From: Antitrichia curtipendula
Taxonomy: Eukaryota > Streptophyta > Bryopsida > Hypnales > Leucodontaceae
Length of the DNA stretch: 64,000 nt
Assembly (NCBI GenBank): GCA_951230915.1
Contig: OX579639.1
Location: 21,390,001 to 21,454,000, forward strand
Reading direction: 5' to 3'
The notes under the pieces were generated by a model, which was given only the letters and a program-made list of their open reading frames with translations, did not search any database and was not told the DNA's origin. Of this stretch, positions 37,021-48,028 are shown one piece after another (the first letter of the stretch is position 1; every line of letters starts with the position of its first letter). Position numbers and translations under genes: made by a program.

Positions 37021-38713
37021 GTTACTTAGCGGGTCATAGAAATTAACATTATATATTTTCCATCTATACATGGTTCTTTAGACTAAATAATGTGACCAAA
37101 TTGTGATGATTTTTTATTTTATTAATATAATTATTATTTAATTATTTTTACATTGGATGATTTGTTGGCAACTTACCATCTACCTATAGACCACAAGCAA
37201 GGTAAATATATTCAGAAGCAATAATCTTAGAAATATGACATTTTGTACCGAAGGCATATATGTAAGGACAAAAAAATGTACAACAATGGTTGACAATGTC
37301 AGTTCTAGGTGTAGTGTTGGTCTTGCATATCATTACTTTATTATATATTGGTAGAAAAAACAAAAATTGAGCCCTTATATTTGTAACTATTAAAGTCAAG
37401 GTAACATTAAAGAGTCTTGCAAACATTATCTAGAAGATTATGAATAAAAAGAATGTGCTAAAATTGCCCATTTTTTAGGAACATCTAAAGTTTTCTACAC
37501 AACTACAAGTTGTGGTAATATTGGATTCACCAACATATGGATGGTGACCTTTTTTAAATGGGGACAATTCTTGAACTACATATAGACTAGAATTTTCAGT
37601 ATTAGGAAATTTTTCCACAAGATACAAAATATAAATCAATATAATTTAGAACCAAGTTTCAATATGTAATCTAAGTAAAATCATTGAAATTTAGTTTTAC
37701 AAAATACAATCCTCCCAAAACGAGATCAATCTTTGGAATGAAATTTGATGGAATCCATCTTAGTTTCAATGCTCATTTGTTCTAAATTAACCACATTTTA
37801 AGAGCATAAGGACAAGAAGGTAATTCAAATTTTTTTAAAGATAAAGATGTGTTATAAATTGCAACTTAGGAAGATAATCTAATGATGCCTCTCACATAAA
37901 AGTTTGAAACTACAATTAATCCATAGAACATATATATATGGTATAAACTTCCATTATATTAATTAATATCTATAAACAAAAGTTGAAACCAAAAATCAAT
38001 CATTCCAAAACAAATTGTGGATTGAATATGAGTGATTTTTACAAGAATTGATTTCCTTTTTAGTTTTGATTGTGGTGATTTTCAAAGATTATTTTCATTG
38101 TATTTAATATTTGAAGTCATTTACAATGACCATGGTTTCAAGTTCAAAAGTTAGGTCACGAAAGGAAACATATTTGTGCTTCTAAAATTATAATTTTTTG
38201 GCAAATTTGAATTCTAAAAATCTACACTATTCAAATGTTAGATAATTAATACAAGAACATATAAACTTTTGGATGAGTGAAAAAAATAATAATGTGTACA
38301 TGGGATATGTTTGCAAGCATTCATGTTCAGAAATTTGAATGCCTGGCCATTAAGGGATATAACCAATCCCTATATAGTGTAGATCCTTAGTGTAGATCCT
38401 TGTTGTTTTTTAATGGAAAATGAATTGGCATGACATCTAGAATGGTAAATACTAGCAAAGTGGCAACAATGTGGAATTGATGGCTATTGTTGATGATGAA
38501 TAGGTCCATTTATGGTAACGTAAAGCTACCAACATTGTAAGGGAATAATATTTGTTACTATAATTACACTTATAGCCTCATGTATACTATACTTTTGAAA
38601 AAATACACCGTACTTCTAAAACTTCTGCAACCACTTGGCAACAAGACATTTGTTAAAGTGCAAAATTTGTCATCATATTCTCTTGCATACCCTAGTGCCA
38701 CAAAGCTTACATG
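37021..38713. other. AT-rich intergenic DNA
   Basis: Nothing recognised on either strand. Confidence 0.4.
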
Positions 38714-39000
38714 TAAGGTAGGGTGCTCTAGAAGCAACCTTGCTCTAAAAGCAACCTCTAACACAAAGGTACATTTTGCTATCTCCAATGTACCAACTAT
38801 GTACATTCCAAGAGGTGGTCTCTTTTAGTGACCATTACGTTTCAACTTCAAAAATCTGTATCAAATTCCACGAAAGTCCGAAAAACATGAAACGACATGG
38901 GTTAGATGCCAATTCCATTTTTCTTCCTACAAAAAATTATTGAAAATTGTTTCGAAGGAGCTTTGCTCTCCCCCAAATGCAGTCAGCTCTTACAAGGTTC
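38714..39000 (-). mobile_element. TA-bounded miniature element (family C), reverse orientation
   Basis: TAAGGTAGGGTGCTCTAGAA at the left is the family's right end on the minus strand. The reversed interior follows ('gacatgggttagatgccaattccatttttcttcc'). The opposite terminus is replaced by the 33-bp tandem repeat. Confidence 0.75.
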
Positions 39001-39063
39001 CTGTAAGAACAGACTGCCTTAACTTTTAGGTTGCTGTAAGAACAGACTGCCTTAACTTTTAGG
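39001..39063. repeat. Two tandem 33-bp units
   Basis: CTGTAAGAACAGACTGCCTT and its continuation 'aacttttagg' occur twice with a 33-bp period. Confidence 0.92.
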
Positions 39064-41850
39064 ATGGTGGTGGAAGCATGCCTAGTGGAACTCCCTACTG
39101 CAACAGACGCTTTCATTAACAATGGTCTTTGTACTAGCGTTCATAATTTGGTATTAGAGGATTGGGTCCAGGTGTAATTAACCTTCTCCGAACCGACTTC
39201 TGTCTCATGTCGACTGACTGTCGACTTGAATATTACTTCCCCCGGTGCTCAGGCCCCAGAAAAGACGTTGCTCCATTACGTGAAACTAATGAGGAGGCTT
39301 CAATTCAGTTGTTACCGTAGCCGATCCGCAACGGAGCCTCCATTGTCAACCGAATTGAATGATAAGAGACGTTTCCGGCTTTCCTGCTTCGGAGTGCAGA
39401 TCATCAACCTGGCTATATATTCCAAGTTAAGAAAAATAAATCCCAGGGCTCCAAATCACGTGTTAGTTAATTACTATTGTAATTCCTGAATTGAACGGCA
39501 AGAGCCAAGCAAGCAATGGATGTCAGACTGAATGGCCCAATTCTATTTGTCAAGTGACTGCAGACGGATCAGTCCGTCTGCCAGGAACGATCGATGACAA
39601 GCTGAAGGTAATGTTTTTTTTCTCTCATCAAGAACCTGAACTTACACACACACACACTGTGTCTGGCGTCCCTGCGGTCCTATCAGCACACTACCCGGAT
39701 TAGATTGTCAGGAAAAAGGGTTTGTAAGGAGAGCAGGGGTGGAGTACGGGAGGATGCCTTCTTACGGCCGGATTGACATTCTGCTGCAATATTGTGTGAA
39801 TGATTGTGCTACAGGAGTTCTTGCTCAACGTTCTGACTACCTTACTGACACACTCCGTCGGAGCTATTGGGGAAGCACTGAAGTTACAGTCCAGGTAGGA
39901 GGTCCATAAAGCGCCCATTTTACCCCCCCTGCAGGCGATGTTGCAGACAGGATTGGTGTACATTTTATGTTAAGGTGGGCACCCCAATCCCGCTCCTGTG
40001 CCTAGATGCTAGACTGGTCAAATCTACACATTTTCTTGTTGACAACTGAAAGGAAGTTCCGACGGACCAAAGAACGTGACATTTGAATACCGTATGCAAA
40101 AGTTAAAAAGGGTCAAAGGTTGGTTCTAAAATAGTTCCTTCCATAGTTGATTTGGGAGATGTATACAAAGTGAAGATGACGGTTTTGGGTCATTGATACA
40201 TTTGGGGTGCCCACTTTTATTTGTGGATTTTTGTGCCTGAAGACGAGTGTATTTGAGGATCAATGTTTCTACAATATGTTTGGGCATGGACTCCAAGACT
40301 ATTCTAATTTCTTTAGGGATTTGGTTTGAGTCATTCAAGATTTTTTGCTTTGCCCGAGTGGTACATTCTACACATTCTTGCGTACACAAGCTCACTTGTT
40401 GTGTTTTGAACTATGTGTCAACCAACATACCTTGTGTAGGCAAAGTGATTGCTTGAAGTGATGACCAACAATTAGGCCACATCTTTAGGCAAATGTGCAT
40501 TGGATTTGAAACATCGTAGTTTTCAAGCAATAGAAAATTGCTCGAATTTTTTAAGCATTTCCCACGTCACATTTATATCTGCTCATAGTGAGGCAATAGA
40601 AACCATGACATTTTGCATGAGTTGCGCTATGATGTAGCTATATCAACCACCATAGCTATTCAGAGATAATTCTTTTATCTTTATTTTTTAAAGTTCAATT
40701 TTTTAGGAAATAGTTGAAAAATTATAGCTTCTTTGGTCTTAAGCTACAATTGTTCCCTTGTCTTAAAAAAAAAGTTGATGTATACAAGTCCGCATAGAAT
40801 TTGTAAAGAGACTTCCCTTCTTTGTCATGATTTTTATCCCTTTGTGTCTTTACAAGCTATTACAAAATCTTATACTAGTTAAACACATTAGTTCACATGT
40901 TTTGCTCCATCTTATGAAGAACCTACTTTTCTATCCAACCGACACAAAGAAAGGACTGTGCTTCTAACAATAGACCTCAATCTTAAGTCTCTTTGCATCT
41001 CTTAAGAATCTTTGACTTTAACAAATATTGTTGTTAAGTAAAGTACCTACAAAAATCATATAGCTTGTAGACCATTGTTTTCAATAACTATCTTATGCCT
41101 CCCAAAGGAAGATTAAACTAAATAGAGCATGAAACCTAGTATAGTTTCATTTTATAGAATTTTCCTTATCATGCTCTATTTTATTCAATTTTTCCTTGGG
41201 TTTCAAAAATTGATTAGGAAGGGGTCTTTGAAACGGATTGTTCATTTGAATTTTGTTAGGTTGTAACATTGTTCATCTAATGAAATATATTTCATTTTGT
41301 ATCTCATACATCTTTCAAAGTTAGTTGAACTCATAATCAACTTAAAATCTCTCTCTCTATATCTTATTTTAGACCTTATGTGATTGAATCAATTAAAAAT
41401 TGAAGCCATAGGGATTCACTTAGTCTACCCTAGTGGAATGTGTTCCATTGCTTATTAAATTCATTTGCTTATTGCAAAAAAAATACAACATGAAACTACA
41501 CTTCAAATTTTAGGGAATTTCTCTAATGTCTTTTTACTTGGAGAATTACTAACATAGGTCTTAGGTGAATCCAAATATAATGTGCCATTTTTATTTGTGA
41601 ACTAAAATAATAAAAAACTTTGAAAATAGTAAAGATAGAATATATAAGAATATTCCTTTAAATATGATGAGTATATTTTGGAATATTTTTATTCTAAGCA
41701 TATTACATATAGCCTTCTAGGAAGTATCCTTTGGATGCACATGTTTTTGAAAAATCCATGGAGTAACGTCCTTGAGAAGTTTTATAGTTTCATGTTTAGT
41801 TTTCCTTGTCTACTTTCAAAACATTTTTAAAGTTTTATTAGCTATTTTCC
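39064..41850. other. Intergenic DNA; GC-balanced first kilobase, then AT-rich
   Basis: 39064-40100 has gene-like composition but no recognisable protein. 'ctggctatatattcc' near 39411 may be a TATA element. CAGACGGA and TCCGTCTG around 39562-39581 form a short palindrome. A remnant of the family C left end, 'aggtaggaggtccataaagcgccca', lies near 39895. 40100-41850 is AT-rich, with nothing recognised. Confidence 0.35.
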
Positions 41851-42665
41851 TTAACCCCTAAAGGACTATGTGTCCCCTCATGGGACAATTTGGGTCCGGG
41901 TAGGTTCCTATGACCTCAATTTTTAGTGAATTTTTTTTAGATTTTTTGAGGATGTGTGGTTTTTGCAAAAGCTCCATGGAAATATAATTTTTATTTCAAT
42001 TAGTGCATGGGAGAAGAAGTTATGGCACAATAAGCCCACAAGGAGGGTGGCAAGCAGTACAAAAAAATCAAAATAATTAATTTTTTTTTCTTCCTAAACC
42101 TATATATTTTTGTCTGCATTTGAAGCTTTGATTCATTCTATTTGGACTTGTGATGAGAAAGTTATGGACAAGGTTGTATTTTCTTGCTATAACAATCTCA
42201 CCGTTAGGAGTATTATATTTCAATTTCATCTTAGAGCTGTTAACAATATATATTTTCCTTCAATCTTGAACCTATTTCTACTTAACAATTTTGAAATGAG
42301 TAAAAATTAAGTGTTTTTTTCTTGATTTTTTTTATAGGTTCTCAACTCACGTATTCAGCATAAAAACTTAGAAAATCAAGATCAATAGTACAAAAAATTT
42401 AAGTTAAACAGATTCGAAGTAAAAAAATCTAGTCAAGCAAGTTGCAAAAGAACTTGTTCTCTTCACTTTGGATGCAAATATCTTGCAATCTATGGGGTCA
42501 AAGTTTCTGGAATTTCTTGTATACATTCTTCTACTAGTCTAATATAAGATCCTATGGTTAGATATGCAAAAGAAAACAAATTAAATTTTTTTTGCTCTTT
42601 GCAATTAAAGTGGCATTTTTTAGTGTGTTTTGATGGAGAAAAGGCCTCGGTCCTTTAAGGGTTAA
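41851..42665 (+). mobile_element. TTAA-bounded miniature element (family A), intact ends
   Basis: TTAACCCCTAAAGGACTATG at 41851, and a right end GGTCCTTTAAGGGTTAA finishing at 42665. 815 bp long. This is the best-preserved copy of the family, collinear with 1412-2325. There is no transposase, so it would depend on a source elsewhere. Confidence 0.85.
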
Positions 42666-44422
42666 TTCCAATATTGAACCAATACAAATTCTGTTTTTCT
42701 CTCTCTATTTTATACTCTAAATAGAAACTTTTGATAGATTTTTCCACTGGATTTTTCTCTGATGTTTTAAATTACGTACAACCAGGAGTTTTCCCAATTC
42801 TGGTGGTCCTCCTTGAACATTGTTCCACATCCATACAAATCATGGAAAGCTAGGATCTTGTGAGATTCTCAAAATTGTCTGCTGTATTGTCTTTTCTCTC
42901 TTTTTGTTTTTAAAACTTGGTTTCTACCCCCCACCCCACCCACCCCCATTAACAAAAATGACATGGTGCTTTCCTGGTAATTAACTATTACTGAACTGCT
43001 TATTTTATGTGGTTGGATATCATACTGCCGTATTTTGCAGACTCTGAGATCTGACAAACAATAATATGGAAAATTAGCATGCTGATAGTATTCCCTGAAA
43101 AGCTCTGTAAGTTTTGGTTGGTGTTCACACACTTGCAGTGCAGGCAACTTGCAGCTCCGAAATCAGTCCAAGACCTTGGGGGGGACGCACAAGTAACCCC
43201 CTCTGAATGGGACAATGATCATCTGAGCTGACAGTTTAGAAACTTGGAATCTTCTTGTTGTTTCTGTTCAGTAGCTCGGCTTTCAAAATTTGGAAATTTA
43301 TTGCTTAAACGTCTTTATAGAAAAAGAAAAATAGAGTTAACGTTGTAAAGTCTCAGTTCGGGGTTTCACCTCGTGTTTTAATAATTGCGCCCTTTTTAAA
43401 TCCTGAAATTTCCTTCACCTGGGAAGGCCGACTGAAACTCCCTTACGAAACTCCATTTTGAACATTCAATGCAAACATTTTCTTCTTTATTATAGTTTTG
43501 TGCAATTAATTAGCTTATTAGCCGTTAAACTCTTCGGCTAACTCGTTCAGGTACTGTATGTCTCCTTAAAATTTGATGTGGGAAACCCCAATCAATAACT
43601 ACATCATAAGATTTAAACTTCCAAAGAATCAAGTTTTAGTAGTCCTTTCTGAGGGCGCAAATTAGTTTTATCTTTCTAGATTTTCAGGAAACAATACATG
43701 TATTCCACAACTTGAGGAAGAGCAAGTTGAAGGTAAGTTGGAGAATCTATCGTCCATTTTTTTGCAGTGATTCAAGTATGCAACATAAGCGGCACTCAGT
43801 TGTGCATTGAAGGGAAAGTAAACCGCTCGATTAGTTCACAATTGATGCAGCAGGTCCCTTGAATTGAATTGAGTCGTCCGCTTGAGTGGTCCGCGGTGCC
43901 TGCAACGAACTAGTTTGAGCTAGGCGGAGATGTTCAGAATACTCTACAGTACAGTACTTTACCGTTTTTCCAAATCATGCATTACTTACTATACTTCATG
44001 ATCGAGTCCCATTCAAACTCGAATGCATAGCATGTGCATGTCAAAAAAAGAATCTGAAAGAATAAGCGTGAGGAACATCGATCTCATTTCCCCCGGACGA
44101 TCTTCAGTATTAGGTGAGAATATTTGAAGGACAGCGTGACCTGGGCCGGAGTGGATCCAAGTGAAGTGAAGTTCTTTCAAGTGTTGTGCAGGAGGAAGTG
44201 AAGTGAAGTGAAGTTGCGAGTGTGTCTGAGTTGATCGTTTCCAGATTCTAACTGCACTTAATGGCAAAGCGGAATGCGGCTGTCATCCATGGCTTGTGAA
44301 CCTCTGCAGCTTTCGAGGCTGCAAATGAGAGGGAAACTGAGAGAGCATTTCAAGTTTTCAACTGGTTTCAAAAGTGAGCAGGGGAGGCTGACAGAACACC
44401 AATTTCTTTAATAAATACGGGC
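42666..44422. other. Unassigned intergenic DNA, partly GC-balanced
   Basis: 42666-43400 contains C-rich runs (near 42928). 43700-44400 has gene-like composition without a recognised frame. Overlapping minus-strand frames near 42869-43215 and 44013-44267 lack domains. 'acagtacagtac'-type motifs near 43946 are noted without a function. Confidence 0.3.
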
Positions 44423-45035
44423 AGTCACACCTTCTTCACTGTACTGTACACCCATTCTTCAGAGAAATCAATGGGGGACGTTGTGGCTCTTCTTGTTGAT
44501 AGAACATTCTTCTTTTGCGAGATCTTCTCCACGTACATTATTCACCCCCAGCGGTGAATAATGGGTGTGAAGAAGATTTCTTCGTAGAAGTAAATTCTCT
44601 TGACTCCTTGGGCTCCTAAGTTTTCACCCTCTATTGTTGGGCGGGGTGAACTGACCCCCTCGCTCGTCCCCCTAGGAAAACCCTGAATTTTTTTATCTTC
44701 CATGCATGATTTTTTTCAAATTCTGAATTCATATTTGCAATCAGAGGCCCCACATTAGCCAAGGGATTGTAGAAAATAGTTTTTACATGGCACAAAATAG
44801 GGGACTGTTTTTTATATACACCCTTGGATGGACTTTGGCAGGACAAGCGAGGGGGCCAGTTCACCCCTCGGCCCTATTGTTGCCATATCCCCATTCTTCA
44901 TTCTCATCCTCCACATGCCACAAAAGAGGGTTGCACCTTCTTCACCTGGAATTGCTCCCCATTAGCTTCCCATTATCTCTCACCAACTTTTTATTCTTTA
45001 TAAATTGAAGTTTGCTTAGTGAAGAAGGTGTGACT
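44423..45035. mobile_element. Element with perfect 18-bp inverted ends, hosting a nested element
   Basis: AGTCACACCTTCTTCACT at 44423-44440 and its exact complement at 45018-45035 bound 613 bp. A smaller element (family E) is nested at 44643-44869. A palindrome, ATTATTCAC-N8-GTGAATAAT, lies near 44538. I found no convincing target duplication and cannot name the superfamily. Confidence 0.7.
44643..44869 (+). mobile_element. Miniature element (family E), complete
   Basis: Left GGGGTGAACTGACCCCCTCG and the complement of the right end GGGGTGAACTGGCCCCCTCG form a terminal inverted repeat of about 27 bp with two or three mismatches. A partial copy is at 33208. It is about 227 bp long and non-coding. 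Confidence 0.8.
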
Positions 45036-46295
45036 ACCTAATATATGTATTCACTTTGGTCAATATAATTCTTGATCTAAAATTGCATCGAGTCTCAACA
45101 TAGTTGATTTCACATGTCCGGAATTTTATTTATATAAACATGAAATATTTATGACTATTGCAAGTATGCATTTATAAACAAAAAGACAAATATATAATTT
45201 TTTTAACTTTGTATTTCTTTATTTCTTCTTCTTTGGATACAACAAGTTATTTTGAGCTAAACATTAAATAACCATAATTACTCCCATATGGGATCACATT
45301 TCATCCTTTACCTCTTCCTCACAATTATATGAGGACTTCCAAATATGTCATATAAAAGATCTAATAATTTCTACAAGTAATTTGTTTTTTAAGATCAAGC
45401 TTCTCCGTGACATTGAACATGGAAAAAAAATGAGTGATCTTTATTTATAAGCTAACCTCAAGTTCCTTAAAGTTTTGAATCCTTTTCATTACAAATACCA
45501 TTGAAACTAGTTTTAGTCTATGGGACCTAAAAGGTTATTCTTAACCTAAAAGGTTACTAAAATATTGCATGGAGTAAAACCAAATGAATGAAGATTGTGT
45601 TAGAAGTACTTCTATTGTCTCTATCACGTAGGGATAAATGTTCTAATAGAAGTGTATTATAGATGATCTACTTATGCAATTTTTGCACTCTACATCAATA
45701 AACAATGAATTTTTAAAGACCTAAATTCAGATATAACCTAAAGTGACCTTAGACTTGTGAAAAAACACACTATAGGTAAGAATCTCTATAGGTTGATTCT
45801 TAAAAGGGTCAAGAATAGTTACAGTTAGTATATTTTTTGCCCCAAAAGATTTTAGAATAATTTATTACAAAGTCCATAGTTTTCAAGAACTTGACTTGTC
45901 AAATATCTAAGGTAGGAGTACCCAATGTCACCACCTTATGTTTCTTATCAATGTCTTAGAAGGAACAAAAAGGGGTGAAAAAGTGCCACTAGGTCCCCCC
46001 AATTCCACCTCGAGTTTTCAAAAGCAACCAATGGAAGTTGAAACAATTTATGCTTCAAGGATGTTCATTTAAGAGGATTCTAATGGTATGTGTAGGTTCC
46101 CCATGCTTTCAACTTCATCAATTTGTAGAACATTAATCGAACATTGGAAAGTTAAGAAACAATTTTGGTTGAATTCATTTTGAAGTTGCTCACAATCTAA
46201 TCAAATTTTTTTTCTCTCATTTGCACTTGGAGAAGAGAGCCCAAGAAAAAGTGGCCCTTTTGGGTGCTCTCTTTACACAAAGAAAAAAAAAAAAT
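45036..46295. other. AT-rich intergenic DNA
   Basis: Nothing recognised. It ends in an A-run just before the GC-rich leader of the next gene. Confidence 0.4.
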
Positions 46296-48028
46296 TCGCT
46301 GCAGTGTTAAGTCGCAACGGCCGCGCAGAACGCGCCCCCCGCGAAGCCCACCCCCGCGTCAGACTCGCGCCCGCGACGATGACGACGACGGCACTCGCGC
46401 TCTACAGTAAACGTCCATCACCAGTCCGCTCTCACAGGCGAGTCCCAGGCTGCTTTGGCTGCTGCATGTCGCCGGCGCCCACTAACTTAGTCATCCATCC
46501 CTCGTCAAAAAATAGCCCGTCAACTCCCCAGCACCCCAAACTTCTCGCCGCCGCCGAGCCTCGTCAATCCCCAGTTGTTCGTCACGCAGCTCTCATCGAA
46601 CTTTTCCATATCACCATCCTTGTTGCACGCTCTGTTTTTTCCCACATTTTGGTTTAACTTACTGCCTGGCCTGGTGCGGGAAACCGGGCTGTGGCGCGCT
46701 AGCACCGCTCTCTCTCTCTCTGTCTCTTCCCCCACCCACAATGTCACGCATGTCCTCGACTATTCTCGTCTCTCTCAGGGCTCGGCTTGGCCCCCTCTAG
46801 CTTTCAAACGTGTCGTTTCTTCTCCCAATGCCACGAGGGTCATCAGCATTGTTGCTAGCTTGTGAGATGTGTAGGTGAGTACTTCGGCTATGCAGGGGCT
46901 CGACGATGCAGGTGGTGGGCGCGTGGAGCTTGGTACTACTGGCTGCTGCTTGCATCATCAGGTAACGGTTCTAGTGTAGTGTAGGTGTGTTGCTGGTTGG
47001 TGGGTGTTGTGTTGGATCTGGTGCCAATTGATTCCCAGGATCTTGTTTTTCGGAAGTGGCAGTGTCGTGGGTTTAGCGTGCGAGGGGTTGGTGGCGTATT
47101 GGAACAAGGACTTGGGGTAGTAGTGGTGATCGTGTGACTTCAGCAGGAGGCTTGGTTTTTATCGCTTTGGTAGATCGGGTTGAAAGGTGCGTGCAGCTGA
47201 TGTGCAAATGAGCGTGTGCGCCGGCGGGAAGTTCAAGTCGGGGGGGTGGGGGGTGGGGTGGACAGAGGGGTGTTCAAATCGCTTTGGGAATGGATCCGTG
47301 TCTTCGGCGGTGGGGAGTTTGAATTGGGGATACCATTGGATTGCTTTGGATTGGCTATGACGCCGGAGTTGACGGAGGGTTGATCCGCATGTTTATTTCT
47401 CCCCATTCTCCCGCCTCAAAGAATCTGCAATAGGAGGAGGCTCGGTGCAATAAGGGTTTTACGGGGTTGATGGCCGGCCTCTGTGGGTCCTTTGGGTTCC
47501 AGCGAGTGGAGTGGAGAGTTTCTCCAGATTTCACACAATGCAGCGCTCTATACTACACGAAATTCTCCGGCCGACGTAGTAAATGATATTCCAGTATCGT
47601 AATGTAGGACACCTTGATTGGTCGTAATAACTCTTAAACTCTTCGTCTCGTTAGTTGAAGTTGAATAGCGCATTTGGTGCTACAGTTTGGTTGCCATCAA
47701 ACCTGTCCTTTCGTTTCTGTTCGAGGCCACTTTGGGAACGGGTTTTGTGCCATCTGAGGTTTCAGAGTTCGCAAGTGGGAGATTGTAATGCCGGCTTCAG
47801 GAAGGGCGAAACCGTTGTTTCGGATATTGAGTAGAGCTTTGATGAAATCCTTGCAGGTGATGTAATTGGAACGCGACCTTGGGTTTTTACTACATTCGTC
47901 AACAATGTGGCGCTGGGGCGGTGGGACGGTCGTGAGACAATCCTACTCTGATGAGATTTCGTAGTTGGAGAGCGGATGATACGTTACTGGACTGAAGCTG
48001 CGTCGCCGCGAACTAGAAGAGAGGCCCC
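46296..48028 (+). promoter_or_regulatory. GC-rich promoter and long 5' leader of the TRM-like gene
   Basis: An abrupt CpG-rich stretch (46305-46480), a GAC/GACGAC run, and a CT microsatellite near 46709-46725 mark a likely transcription start region. A donor-like TAG|GTGAGT at 46874 and an acceptor-like TTGCAG at 47851-47856 suggest a roughly 1-kb intron in the leader. Open frames at 46304-46657 and 46575-46865 could be upstream frames or chance. The transcription start cannot be fixed from sequence. Confidence 0.5.
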
